Source: Sphingomonadales bacterium
Lineage (GTDB): Bacteria; Pseudomonadota; Alphaproteobacteria; Sphingomonadales; Sphingomonadaceae
Direction of reading: 5' to 3'
NCBI GenBank assembly: GCA_025351405.1
Contig: JANXVZ010000013.1
Location: forward strand, 106,442-170,441
DNA length: 64,000 nucleotides
Of the stretch, positions 42,337 to 51,256 are shown one piece after another. The stretch's first letter is position 1, and every line of letters starts with the position of its first letter. The notes under the pieces were generated by a model. The model made no database searches. It was given only the letters and a program-made list of their open reading frames with translations, and was not told where the DNA came from. The position numbers and the translations under genes were made by a program.

Positions 42337-44091
42337 GTGACCCAAGATAATCGCAACATGATCGTTGCCATCCTGTTGTCGGCCCTGGTGCTGATCGGCT
42401 GGACGGTCGTCAGCGACAAATATTTCCCGGCGCCCAAGCCGAAAGCGCCCGTCGCCGGGTCGGCAGTGGCTGGCACCAATGGCAGCGCTGCGGTGTCGGA
42501 CGCTGCGGTGCCTGGGGCCGCGGTGCCCGTCTCGGGCGTTGCCACGCCCATCGCCGATATCGGCAAGGCCATCGCCGCCACCCAGCGTGTCGCCATCGTC
42601 ACGCCGCGCCTGCAGGGTTCGATCAATCTGAAGGGGGCGCGCTTCGACGATCTGGTGCTGCCGACCTATCGCACCACGCTCGACAAGGGGTCGCCGCCGG
42701 TCCGGCTGCTCAGCCCCAGCGGCACTGCCGCGGCCTATTTCGGCCAGTTCGGCTGGACGGGGCCGGGCGCCCCGCCAACCGATGCCATCTGGACCGCCAG
42801 CGCGCCCACGCTGACGCCGTCGTCGCCGGTAACCTTGAGCTGGACCGCGCCATCGGGGGCGGTGTTCGAACAGGTCGTCGCGGTCGACAAGGACTTCATG
42901 TTCACCGTCCGCCAGCGCATCCGCAACCTCGGGCCGACGCCGGTGACGGTGCAGCCCTGGGGGCTGGTGTCGCGGCTTGGCGAAGGCCAGGAAAAGGATG
43001 CCTATAACCTCCATGTCGGCCCGGTCGGTGTCCTCGACGGCACGTTGAAGGACAGCGAAGTCGGCTATAAAAAGCTGATCGAGAACGGCCCGCAGCGCTT
43101 CACCAGCACCGGTGGCTGGCTCGGCATCACCGAAAAATACTGGCTGGCGGCGATGATCCCGGCCCAGCAGTTGAAGGTCGCGGCACGCTTCGCCGCCGCG
43201 CCCGGTGATCAGTTCCAGGCCGATTACCTTGCCCCCGCCGTCGCCACCGCCCCCGGCCAGGCGACCGAAACCACGTCGCATTTCTTTGCCGGCGCCAAGG
43301 AGGTCAACCTCCTCGACGGCTACAAGGCCAGTCTCGGCATCCCGCACTTCGATCTTGCTGTCAGCTGGGGCTGGTTCATCATCATCGCCCAGCCGATTTT
43401 CCACCTGCTCGACTGGCTGTTCAAACTGACCAACAACTTCGGTTTCGCCATTATCGGGTTGACGCTGATCGTGCGCGCCGCGCTGTTCCCCATTGCCAAC
43501 AAGCAGTTTGAATCGATGGCGAAGATGCGCATCGTCGCGCCGAAGATGAAGCTCATCCAGGAGAAATACAAAGACGACAAGCTGAAGTCGCAGCAGGAAA
43601 CGATGGCGCTCTACAAGGCGGAAAAGGTCAATCCGCTGGCAGGCTGCCTGCCGCTGGTGCTGCAGATTCCGATCTTCTATGCCCTGTACAAGACCCTGAC
43701 CGTCTCGATCGAAATGCGCCACCAGCCGTTCGTGCTGTGGCTGCACGACCTGTCGGCGCCGGATCATTTGACCCCGCTCAACCTGTTCGGCGCGATCGCC
43801 TGGCAGCCGCCGGTGATGATCGCCATCGGCGTGCTGCCGATCATCCTCGGCATCACCATGTGGCTGCAGCAGCGGCTCAACCCGACGCCGCTCGACCCTG
43901 TGCAAAAACAGGTGTTCGCCATCATGCCGTGGATGTTCATGTTCATCATGGCGCAGTACGCCGCCGGGCTGCTGGTGTATTGGACGACCAACAACCTCGT
44001 CTCGATCCTGCAGCAATGGTATATGCTGAAAAAATTCCCCCTGCCTGCGACGCCGCCAGGCAACGCCACCGTGACCGTGAAAGCCAAATGA
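42337..44091 (+). CDS. yidC: membrane protein insertase YidC
   Basis: A 584-residue Oxa1/YidC insertase. It has an N-terminal transmembrane helix (MIVAILLSALVLIGWTVV), an Ala/Pro/Val-rich linker (about 30-75), a large periplasmic domain (RLQGSINLKGARFDDLVLPTY...), and the C-terminal insertase core: GFAIIGLTLIVRAALFPI, the cytosolic hairpin with KMKLIQEKYKDDK, then VNPLAGCLPLVLQIPIFYALY and PWMFMFIMAQYAAGLLVYW. The start is GTG at 42337 with an AAGAG SD. The stop overlaps engB by 4 bp (ATGA). Confidence 0.97.
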   Translation: MTQDNRNMIVAILLSALVLIGWTVVSDKYFPAPKPKAPVAGSAVAGTNGSAAVSDAAVPGAAVPVSGVATPIADIGKAIAATQRVAIVTPRLQGSINLKGARFDDLVLPTYRTTLDKGSPPVRLLSPSGTAAAYFGQFGWTGPGAPPTDAIWTASAPTLTPSSPVTLSWTAPSGAVFEQVVAVDKDFMFTVRQRIRNLGPTPVTVQPWGLVSRLGEGQEKDAYNLHVGPVGVLDGTLKDSEVGYKKLIENGPQRFTSTGGWLGITEKYWLAAMIPAQQLKVAARFAAAPGDQFQADYLAPAVATAPGQATETTSHFFAGAKEVNLLDGYKASLGIPHFDLAVSWGWFIIIAQPIFHLLDWLFKLTNNFGFAIIGLTLIVRAALFPIANKQFESMAKMRIVAPKMKLIQEKYKDDKLKSQQETMALYKAEKVNPLAGCLPLVLQIPIFYALYKTLTVSIEMRHQPFVLWLHDLSAPDHLTPLNLFGAIAWQPPVMIAIGVLPIILGITMWLQQRLNPTPLDPVQKQVFAIMPWMFMFIMAQYAAGLLVYWTTNNLVSILQQWYMLKKFPLPATPPGNATVTVKAK

Positions 44092-44780
44092 CCGACGCTG
44101 TGGAACCGATGACGGCGGAGGACGCGGTGCATGCCGCTGCCGAGGCCAAGGCGTACAAATACCTTCTCGAGGACGCACGGCGGCTGTTTGCCGGCCCGGT
44201 GAATTTCCTGCTGTCGGCCCCGGAATTGCAGTTCCTGCCGCCGCCCGATGTGCCGGAAATCGCCCTTGCCGGGCGTTCCAACGTCGGCAAATCGACGCTG
44301 CTCAATGCCCTGACGGGCCGCCACGGCCTCGCCCGCGCCTCGACGACGCCGGGCCGGACGCAGGAGCTCAATTTCTTCGACGTCGGCGAGCCGCGCGCCT
44401 TCCGCCTCGTCGACATGCCCGGCTATGGCTATGCCGAGGCACCGCGCGACATGGTGGCGCGCTGGAAACGGCTGATCTACGATTATCTGCGCGGTCGTGC
44501 CGTCTTGAAGCGCGTGCTGGTGCTTATCGATGCGCGGCACGGCCTCAAGACCGTCGATCGCGAGATCATGACCATGCTCGACAAGGCAGCGATGAGCTAC
44601 CAGATCGTGCTGACCAAGGGCGACAAGATCAAGCCGACGGCGCTGGCGGCAACACTGGCGACGGTCGGCGAGGTGGCAAAGACCCATGTCGCGGCCTATC
44701 CCGTCGTGCTGGCGACCTCGGCCGAAACCGGCGAAGGCATCGCCGAATTGCGTGCGGCGGTAATGGGCGCGGCGCGGTAG
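44088..44780 (+). CDS. engB: ribosome biogenesis GTP-binding protein YihA/EngB
   Basis: A 230-residue TRAFAC GTPase needed for 50S assembly. G1 GRSNVGKSTLLNAL, G3 DMPGYGYAE, G4 TKGDKIK and the G5-like SAETGEG are visible, and STTPGRTQELNFF forms switch I. The ATG at 44088 overlaps the yidC stop, a conserved junction in alphaproteobacteria. In many relatives argB follows, but not here: a 459-bp non-coding stretch and a GST come next. Confidence 0.95.
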   Translation: MTDAVEPMTAEDAVHAAAEAKAYKYLLEDARRLFAGPVNFLLSAPELQFLPPPDVPEIALAGRSNVGKSTLLNALTGRHGLARASTTPGRTQELNFFDVGEPRAFRLVDMPGYGYAEAPRDMVARWKRLIYDYLRGRAVLKRVLVLIDARHGLKTVDREIMTMLDKAAMSYQIVLTKGDKIKPTALAATLATVGEVAKTHVAAYPVVLATSAETGEGIAELRAAVMGAAR

Positions 44781-45239
44781 CGGGTTGCGGCGTCGCGCCG
44801 CGAACCACATCCCATGCCGGCGCGGAACCGGCCCAAAACCGGCCCGAAACCGGCGCGAAACCGGCGCGAAACCGGTGACGAGGCGGTGGTGCGTCATGGC
44901 ACCCCGGCGCCAGCGCCTGTCCTACATGCGCCGAAACCGCTATCGCCACGGTCCAGATGCTCTTTCTCATCGCCGCTATCGAAACGCGCCGGCTGCAAGG
45001 GTCCGTGCGCGCAGGGCGAGCCAAATCGGAAAGTCATGAATACCCCTCCCGGGGCTGACCTTCCAAATGAATATCCAATAAAATCAATGGCCGCGAAACT
45101 TAACCGGTCGCTGCAAAGTCAGGCGATCCCGGCGCGCCGGTCAAGACCTTTCCCGGCCTCGCGCCCCACCTCGACAGGTCGCGGCGCTTGAAACCCGCCC
45201 CATTGCTGCTATCCCCGCCCCGGCATCAGGAGCACTTCC
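44781..45239. other. 459-bp intergenic region between engB and GST
   Basis: No convincing gene. It holds a possible GC hairpin just after engB (GCGGCG/CGCCGC, about 44786-44800), the 11-bp tandem repeat array at 44823-44877, an AT-richer patch around 45060-45105, and the GST ribosome-binding site at the end. Basic, low-complexity frames on both strands here look spurious. Confidence 0.5.
44823..44877 (+). repeat. five tandem copies of an 11-bp repeat
   Basis: Consensus CGAAACCGGCG, five head-to-tail units with a few substitutions (first CGGAACCGGCC, last CGAAACCGGTG). The period of 11 is not a multiple of three, so the array is not a protein repeat; each unit holds a CCGG palindrome core. 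It lies 42 bp downstream of engB. Confidence 0.85.
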
Positions 45240-45941
45240 ATGAAACTCATCATCGGCAATCGCGCCTATTCGAGCTGGTCGATGCGCGGCTGGCTGGCGG
45301 CCAAGCAGTCGGGGCTGGAATTCGACACCCAGATCATCCCGATGGACACGCCGGAATGGCTGAACGGCACTGCCAAGGGTGAAATGCCATCGGGCAAGGT
45401 CCCGGTGATCTGGGATGGCGACGTCGCGGTGTGGGACAGCCTCGCCATCATCCTGTGGCTGGCAGACCGCACGACGCGTGACCGTTACTGGCCCGAAACC
45501 CATGCAGCGCGGGCGCTGGCCTATGCGATGACCGCCGAAATGCATTCGGGTTTCGCGGCGCTGCGCGGTGCCTGCCCGATGAACCTGCAGCAGCGATTTC
45601 CCGGTTTTTCGCCATCCGATGCCGTGCGGGCCGACGTGGCGCGGATCGATGCCTTGTGGACCGAGGCGCGCAGCATCTTCGGCGCCACCGGGCCGTATCT
45701 GTTCGGCGATTTCGGTGCTGCCGACATCATGTTCGCCCCGGTTGTGACCCGCATCGACAGCTATGGCCTGAAGGTCGGCGACACGGCACAGGCCTATGTT
45801 GCCGCGATGCTGGCGCATCCCTGGATGGCCGAATGGACGGCAGCGGCGAGGGTCGAGGATTTTCCCTTCGATCGCTATCCGATTGCGGGCGGCGTGCCGG
45901 CGTCCGGCCCTGCTCCAGGCACCGCTTCCGGCCCGGCTTGA
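45240..45941 (+). CDS. glutathione S-transferase family protein
   Basis: A 233-residue GST. NRAYSSWSMRGWLAAKQSG contains the N-terminal active-site Ser, PSGKVPVIWDG the cis-Pro loop, and VWDSLAIILWLAD the gamma-glutamyl contact. The C-terminal helical domain ends with a low-complexity Pro/Ala/Ser tail. The ATG at 45240 has AGGAG at 8 nt. Sequence is unlike the GST at 1248, so the two are not a recent duplication. Substrate unknown. Confidence 0.9.
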   Translation: MKLIIGNRAYSSWSMRGWLAAKQSGLEFDTQIIPMDTPEWLNGTAKGEMPSGKVPVIWDGDVAVWDSLAIILWLADRTTRDRYWPETHAARALAYAMTAEMHSGFAALRGACPMNLQQRFPGFSPSDAVRADVARIDALWTEARSIFGATGPYLFGDFGAADIMFAPVVTRIDSYGLKVGDTAQAYVAAMLAHPWMAEWTAAARVEDFPFDRYPIAGGVPASGPAPGTASGPA

Positions 45942-45996
45942 CGCGGCCCGGCAGCGCACTAGCCTGTTGAAACACAACCCGTTCAAGGGAATTTGC

Positions 45997-47631
45997 GTGA
46001 AGTTTTCGTTTGTCGTCGTTGCCGCTGCGCTGTCCGTTGCCGCTACTGCCGCCCCGGCGCCCTCCGCCGACAGGATGTTCTCGGCTGACAGGGTGAGGGC
46101 GCACGTCACCTTCCTCGCCGATGACTTGCTCGAGGGCCGGGGGACAGGCAGCCGCGGCCACGAGATTGCCGCCCGATATGTGGCGGCGATGATGGCGTCC
46201 TATGGCCTCGTCCCCGGCGCCCGCGACGGCGGCTGGTTCCAGCGGGTCACCTTGCAGGAACAGGGCATCGCCGCGAGCGGTGCGAGGCTGACCGTCACCG
46301 GCCCGGCCGGCAGTGCCAGCTTCGTGCATGGTGTCGATATCGTCGCCAACCCCAGCGCCATCGATGCCGCCACCGATATCGCGGCGCCGCTGGTGTTTGC
46401 CGGCTATGGTATCGACGCGCCCGCCAAGGGTTTCGACGATTACGCCGGGCTCGATGTGCGCGGCAAGATCGTCGTGGTGCTGGCCAGCATCCCGCAAGGC
46501 CCGCCGGATGAAGTGATTGCGCACCTGCAGACGCAAAAGGCCCAGATGGCGGCAGCGCATGGTGCCATCGGCGTCATCATCGTGCCGACACCGCAATCGA
46601 CCAAGCTGCGGCCTTGGTCGGTGCAGATCGGCTATGCCGCTACGCCGCGCATGACCTGGGTGGCGGCGAACGGCTCCGCCAACGTGCCGGCGCCGGCGAT
46701 CAAGGCGACGATGACCCTCGACGACAAGGCGGCTGCAGCGCTGTTTGCCGGCGCGCCGCAGGATTTCGCCGCCGTCCAGGCCGCCGCTGCGGTGGCCGGC
46801 GCCCACCCCAAGGGCTTTGCACTGGTGACCGCGGCGCGCTTTACCGCCGCTGCAACCCGACGCACGCTGACCAGCCCCGAGGTCATCGGCATGATCCCCG
46901 GCAGCGACCCGGTGTTGCGCGGCGAATTCGTCGTGCTGATGGCGCATGTCGATCACCTTGGCATCCGTGCCGAAAATGCCGGCGACAAGATCTACAACGG
47001 CGCGCTCGACAACGCCGCCGGGGTGGCGGTCATGCTCGAGGTGGCGCGGGCCTTTGCCGGCGATGCCCGCAAGCCGAAGCGATCGCTGTTGTTCGTCGCC
47101 AACACCGCCGAGGAAAAGGGCCTGCTCGGCGCCGAAGCCTTTGCCAACGACCCGAGCGTGCCGATCGGCAGCATCGTCAGCGTCGTCGATCTCGACCAGC
47201 CCCTGCTGCTGTACAATTTCACCGATGTCATCGCCTTTGGCGCCGATCATTCGACGCTGGGCAACATGGTGGCAAGGGCCGTCGCCAAGGCCGGGGTCAA
47301 GCTTGCCCCCGACCCGATGCCGGAGGAAACCATCTTCGTGCGATCCGACCATTATACCTTCGTAAAGCGCGGGGTGCCGGCGCTGTTGCTCGCCACAGGC
47401 TATGCCAACGGCGGCGAGGCGGCGTGGAAGCATTATCTCGCCAATGACTATCACAAGCCGACGGATGACCTGTCGCTGCCGATCGATTGGCAGGCGGGGG
47501 CGAAATACGCCCGGGTCAACTATCTCATCACCCGCGAGATTGCCGACGCACCGCAGCGGCCGCGTTGGTTCACCGGCGATTATTTCGGCGCGACTTTTGC
47601 GCCCGATGCGCCGAAGGTGATGCGTCACTGA
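45997..47631 (+). CDS. exported M28 family metallopeptidase (PA domain)
   Basis: A 544-residue aminopeptidase-like protein. A signal peptide (FSFVVVAAALSVAATAAPA) is followed by a PA domain insert (APLVFAGYGIDAPAKGFDDYAGLDVRGKIVVVL). The di-zinc core contains LMAHVDHLG (His), GALDNAAGV (bridging Asp), NTAEEKGLLG (catalytic Glu pair), SVVDLDQ (Asp) and NDYHKPTDD (His). The start is GTG at 45997 with AAGGGA 6 nt upstream. It probably trims peptides in the periplasm, as suggested for the truncated M28 peptidase at the window start. Confidence 0.9.
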   Translation: MKFSFVVVAAALSVAATAAPAPSADRMFSADRVRAHVTFLADDLLEGRGTGSRGHEIAARYVAAMMASYGLVPGARDGGWFQRVTLQEQGIAASGARLTVTGPAGSASFVHGVDIVANPSAIDAATDIAAPLVFAGYGIDAPAKGFDDYAGLDVRGKIVVVLASIPQGPPDEVIAHLQTQKAQMAAAHGAIGVIIVPTPQSTKLRPWSVQIGYAATPRMTWVAANGSANVPAPAIKATMTLDDKAAAALFAGAPQDFAAVQAAAAVAGAHPKGFALVTAARFTAAATRRTLTSPEVIGMIPGSDPVLRGEFVVLMAHVDHLGIRAENAGDKIYNGALDNAAGVAVMLEVARAFAGDARKPKRSLLFVANTAEEKGLLGAEAFANDPSVPIGSIVSVVDLDQPLLLYNFTDVIAFGADHSTLGNMVARAVAKAGVKLAPDPMPEETIFVRSDHYTFVKRGVPALLLATGYANGGEAAWKHYLANDYHKPTDDLSLPIDWQAGAKYARVNYLITREIADAPQRPRWFTGDYFGATFAPDAPKVMRH

Positions 47632-47646
47632 ACCGGAGGGGGGCTT

Positions 47647-48366
47647 ATGGCGCACGGGACATCAGGCGGCTGGCGCAACAACATTGCCCGCGCCACCATC
47701 GCCGCGGCGGTTCTGGTACTGCTCGCCGGGCCGCTGATCCGCTTTGAGATCCTGCCGTGGCAAGCTGGGCTGGCGATGTTCGCCATGGCGGCACTGCTGG
47801 CCGGCATCGGCGGCGCCATATCGCTGTGGCAACTGTTGTGCCGGCGCGGCGGCATCATCATGGCGGTGGCGGCCGCAGCCGGGTTGGCGGCGCTGCTCAT
47901 CCCGGTGGCGATTGTCGTGGATGGTGCGTCCAACCCGCGAATCCATGACCTGACCACCGACACCATCGACCCGCCGCAGTTTGTCGCCATCACGCCGACG
48001 CTGCGCGGCCCGGGCGCGGCGCCGGTGACCTACGACAGCTTTGCCGCACCCTTGCAGAAAAAGGCATTCCCCAAGCTGGTGCCGCTCGACCTGCCGGACG
48101 CGCCGGCTGCCGCCTTCGACAAGGCGCTGGATGCTGCAAGGGCAATGGGCTGGCAGATCGTCGCCTCCGATGCCAAAGCCGGCCGTATCGAGGCGACCGA
48201 TACCGTCGCCTGGTGGGGCTTCCACGACGATATCGTCGTTCGTGTCGCGCCGCATGGCACGGGCAGCCGTATCGATGTGCGGTCGAAATCGCGGTACGGC
48301 GAAGGTGATCTTGGTGTCAATGCCCGCCGCATCGGCAAGTATCTCGGCAAGCTCGGCAAGCCCTGA
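47647..48366 (+). CDS. DUF1499 domain membrane protein
   Basis: A 239-residue protein. Three hydrophobic helices fill residues about 15-90, followed by a soluble DUF1499 domain: [17 protein letters not shown], then [32 protein letters not shown] and [21 protein letters not shown], the family's most conserved stretch. Function unknown. A strong SD (GGAGGGGGG) precedes the ATG, 15 bp after the M28 peptidase stop. Confidence 0.85.
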   Translation: MAHGTSGGWRNNIARATIAAAVLVLLAGPLIRFEILPWQAGLAMFAMAALLAGIGGAISLWQLLCRRGGIIMAVAAAAGLAALLIPVAIVVDGASNPRIHDLTTDTIDPPQFVAITPTLRGPGAAPVTYDSFAAPLQKKAFPKLVPLDLPDAPAAAFDKALDAARAMGWQIVASDAKAGRIEATDTVAWWGFHDDIVVRVAPHGTGSRIDVRSKSRYGEGDLGVNARRIGKYLGKLGKP

Positions 48367-48373
48367 CGCCGTG

Positions 48374-49513
48374 GTGAGTCTCGACGCACTGGCCTTGGCA
48401 CGCGACCTCATCCGCTGTGCCAGCGTGACTCCTGCCGATGCCGGGGCGCAGGATGTGCTCGGCGGCGCGCTGGCGGAACTGGGCTTCAGCCTCCACCGCC
48501 TGCGCTTCGGGGAGGCACCCGATGGCCCCGTCGACAATCTGTTCGCCACCATCGGCGAGGGCGCACCGCATTTTGCCTTTGCCGGCCACACCGATGTCGT
48601 GCCGACCGGCGACACCGCCGCCTGGAGCGCCGATCCCTTTGCCGCCAGCGTCGCCGATGGCCGGCTGGTCGGGCGCGGTGCCGCCGACATGAAGGGCGCG
48701 ATCGCCGCGTTCGTGGTGGCCGCGGCACGCCATATCGAACGCAAGGCTGCCGGCCGCCTGTCGCTGATCATCACCGGCGACGAGGAAGGCCCCGCCACCT
48801 TCGGCACCGCGCCGATGCTGGAGTGGCTGGAAGCAAAGGGCCTTGTTCCCGATCTTTGCCTTGTCGGCGAACCGACCTCGGCACAGCAGCTTGGCGACAC
48901 CATCAAGGTCGGCCGTCGCGGCTCGCTGAATGCCTGGATCACCATCAACGGCGCACAGGGCCATGTCGCCTATCCCCACCGCGCCGACAATCCGGTCACA
49001 CGGATGGTGGCACTGCTGGCGGCGTTGAAGGCGCGCGGGCTCGATCATGGCAGCGACTGGTTCGATGCATCGAACCTCGAAGTCACCGACATCGCAGTCG
49101 GCAACCCTGCCACCAATGTCATCCCGGCGCAGGCGAAGGCCCGGCTCAACATCCGCTTCAACGATCTCCATACGGGGGCCGAACTCGAACGCTGGCTGCG
49201 CGATACCGTGATCGCCCATGCGCCATCGGCAGAGGTCGTCGTCAGGATTTCGGGGGAGGCTTTCCTCACCGAACCCGGCACATTGTCGGATATTGTCGCA
49301 GCCGCGGTAGTGTCCGTCATCGGTGTCACGCCGGAACTTTCCACCAGCGGCGGCACGTCGGATGCGCGCTTCATCCGGCGGCTGTGCCCGGTGGTCGAAT
49401 TCGGGCTGCCCGGCGCCTCGATGCACAAGGTCGATGAAAGCATTGCCGTCAGCGACCTTGCGGCGCTGGTCGAGATCTATGACGGCGTGCTGGCGCGGGT
49501 GTTCAGCCGCTAA
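48374..49513 (+). CDS. dapE: succinyl-diaminopimelate desuccinylase
   Basis: A 379-residue M20 family enzyme of the lysine/diaminopimelate pathway that hydrolyses N-succinyl-LL-DAP. Zinc ligands and catalytic residues: [12 protein letters not shown] (His72), [10 protein letters not shown] (Asp105), ITGDEEGPA (Glu137 base, Glu138), VGEPTS (Glu) and ASMHKVDES (His). [12 protein letters not shown] is a DapE landmark. Two GTG codons in tandem (48371, 48374) could start it; the second gives the usual short N-terminus. It follows the DUF1499 gene by 7 bp. Confidence 0.93.
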   Translation: MSLDALALARDLIRCASVTPADAGAQDVLGGALAELGFSLHRLRFGEAPDGPVDNLFATIGEGAPHFAFAGHTDVVPTGDTAAWSADPFAASVADGRLVGRGAADMKGAIAAFVVAAARHIERKAAGRLSLIITGDEEGPATFGTAPMLEWLEAKGLVPDLCLVGEPTSAQQLGDTIKVGRRGSLNAWITINGAQGHVAYPHRADNPVTRMVALLAALKARGLDHGSDWFDASNLEVTDIAVGNPATNVIPAQAKARLNIRFNDLHTGAELERWLRDTVIAHAPSAEVVVRISGEAFLTEPGTLSDIVAAAVVSVIGVTPELSTSGGTSDARFIRRLCPVVEFGLPGASMHKVDESIAVSDLAALVEIYDGVLARVFSR

Positions 49514-50467
49514 TCACTTGCTGGCGTCATGGATGGCGCTGACGTTGGCAAAGAACGCCGTCGCCAGATCATCGACACCGATACTGGTGACCGCATCGGC
49601 GCTGACATCGGCGCCGCACAATGCGTGCGCCGTGATCGATCCCTTGGCGGGCAGCGGCACGGTCTGCAGCCAATCGGGGTCGGCGACGGTGACGGTCATG
49701 GTGACGCTGGCGCTTTGGGCGTTGAGGGTCAGTCGCAGTGGCCGGCAAACGCTCGAAACAAATGCGCCATGGACTTCGCCGCGCTGCTCGCGGCGCAGGA
49801 AGCCGACGCGCGCCGGATCGTCGAGGAACTTTGCCGTATAGCGCCAGCCGGGGTTGCCGGGAAGCGCCGCGCCGGCGCCGGCAGTCTTGATGGCGGCAAG
49901 ATCGAGCGTGATCGGCAGTTGCAGCGCGACCGGCTGTGGCGCTGCTGCCACGGCACCTGCCGCGGCACCGCCGATACCCAGCCCGATAACACCCTTGGCA
50001 ATGGTGCCTATGGCGTTGATGAGCTCGATGCGATGGTCATGGGCTTCGACCGACAAGGTCGCGAGGCGCAGGCTATCGGGTTGATAGGTCGGCGCCAGCG
50101 TTGTGGTGACAAGGCCATGGCTGCGCGGCGCAATCGCCAGCACTTCGCCGGTAAAGTCGGTTGGCGCGGCGAGCGCCAGTATTTGCGTGTCGCAAACGCC
50201 GATCGCCTGACAGTGCACGGTGCGCGGCATGAGGTCGATCGGCGGCGGCGGCTTGTCGTTGGCGCTTACACCCGGTGCCCCGATGACGATGATGCTGTCG
50301 GTAAGGGCATAGGTGACCCAATTGTCCTGGCGCGGCCGGTCCGCAAGGCTGAGGTAATCGACGTGGGGAGGGGTCGCCGCGCATCCCGCCAGCGCGGCGC
50401 TGGTGGCAAACAGATGGAGCCAGCGCCGGGCTTGGCCAAAATGACTCACTGCAAGGATATGTGGCAT
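49514..50467 (-). CDS. putative lipoprotein of unknown function
   Basis: A 317-residue protein. A signal sequence ends in the lipobox LAGC with Cys29, so it is probably a lipoprotein. A glycine-rich hydrophobic stretch (AIGTIAKGVIGLGIGGAAAGAVAAA, about 150-175) could be a glycine zipper or membrane-associated helix. I recognise no domain. The ATG at 50467 is preceded by GGAGAGG. Its stop directly abuts the dapE stop on the opposite strand, with no spacer. Confidence 0.7.
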   Translation of the reverse strand: MPHILAVSHFGQARRWLHLFATSAALAGCAATPPHVDYLSLADRPRQDNWVTYALTDSIIVIGAPGVSANDKPPPPIDLMPRTVHCQAIGVCDTQILALAAPTDFTGEVLAIAPRSHGLVTTTLAPTYQPDSLRLATLSVEAHDHRIELINAIGTIAKGVIGLGIGGAAAGAVAAAPQPVALQLPITLDLAAIKTAGAGAALPGNPGWRYTAKFLDDPARVGFLRREQRGEVHGAFVSSVCRPLRLTLNAQSASVTMTVTVADPDWLQTVPLPAKGSITAHALCGADVSADAVTSIGVDDLATAFFANVSAIHDASK

Positions 50468-50530
50468 CGCCCTCTCCCTTGCACACTAAATACCCGATTC
50501 GGCCAATCACGAAAAGGGCAGCCGGTGTGA

Positions 50531-51256
50531 TTAGATCGGGTTTCCGCCAGAATCGTTTCTGTAACGGCTTTCCAGAAACTTGCCCTGCACGAGCAAGGCA
50601 TCGCGATCTGCCGATGAAAGTTCGTTTGATGCCCGGGCGAGTTCGGCTTCGACAACCTTCAAACCATCGACAAGTGTTGTTTCGATGGTGCGCCCGTCGC
50701 TGTCGATCGTGCGGGCGCGCTGGTCGGCGGGGACGCGGGTATAGCGCTCGACAAGCTCCGGGAGGTGCTTGCCGAGCAGGCGGCCAAGGTCCTGTGCCAC
50801 CGGGTCGGCCGGCGGTACTTGCGCCAACTGGGCTTCGAGCGTTGCCAGGTGCGCGGAAATGGCATCCACCTGCGGTGCCGCCAGCATTGGCAGGTCGCGG
50901 CGCTGGCGGTCGAGCCAGGCATCGGTTGCAGCCGGCAGCGCCGCCGGCAGCGCGCTGCCAAGGTCGCGCGGCTCGGGGTCATCGCTGCTGATGGCACCCG
51001 CGGCAAATACCGCGATACTGCCGAGCAGGATGGCGAGCATCAGCACGCCGGTGCCGATCGGACCGATGATCAGGCCCCAGAGGATAAGGCCGACGACGAT
51101 GCTGCCGGCGACGATTGCGGCGCGGCTCAACCGCTTGCCGGCCTTGGCCGCGGCGCGCTGCCGACGGCGTGCTCGCGCCTTTTGCGCCGCTTCACCTATC
51201 GCGAGCCGCGCCAGCCGGTCTTCATTGCGGGCAATCACGTCACCGGGGTCGGCCAT
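50531..51256 (-). CDS. XpaC-like membrane protein, TelA partner
   Basis: A 241-residue protein. A basic N-terminal helix (KARARRRQRAAAKAGKR) precedes two adjacent transmembrane segments (about 46-88; VGLILWGLIIGPIGTGVLMLAILLGSIAVFAAG). A helical domain follows, with LGKHLPELVERYTRV and a final LLVQGKFLESRY. This resembles the XpaC family, which often accompanies TelA in bacterial genomes; the assignment is tentative. The start ATG overlaps the TelA stop by one base (TGATG). Confidence 0.6.
   Translation of the reverse strand: MADPGDVIARNEDRLARLAIGEAAQKARARRRQRAAAKAGKRLSRAAIVAGSIVVGLILWGLIIGPIGTGVLMLAILLGSIAVFAAGAISSDDPEPRDLGSALPAALPAATDAWLDRQRRDLPMLAAPQVDAISAHLATLEAQLAQVPPADPVAQDLGRLLGKHLPELVERYTRVPADQRARTIDSDGRTIETTLVDGLKVVEAELARASNELSSADRDALLVQGKFLESRYRNDSGGNPI

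Noticed and set aside
42298..44178. 626-codon minus-strand frame opposite yidC
   Set aside because: Antisense to a universally conserved gene and low in complexity.
44629..45024. Minus-strand frame with a signal-like start (MRKSIWTVAIAVSAHVGQA) in the engB-GST gap
   Set aside because: The rest is Pro/Arg-rich, runs across the 11-bp repeats and into engB antisense, and has no conserved motif.
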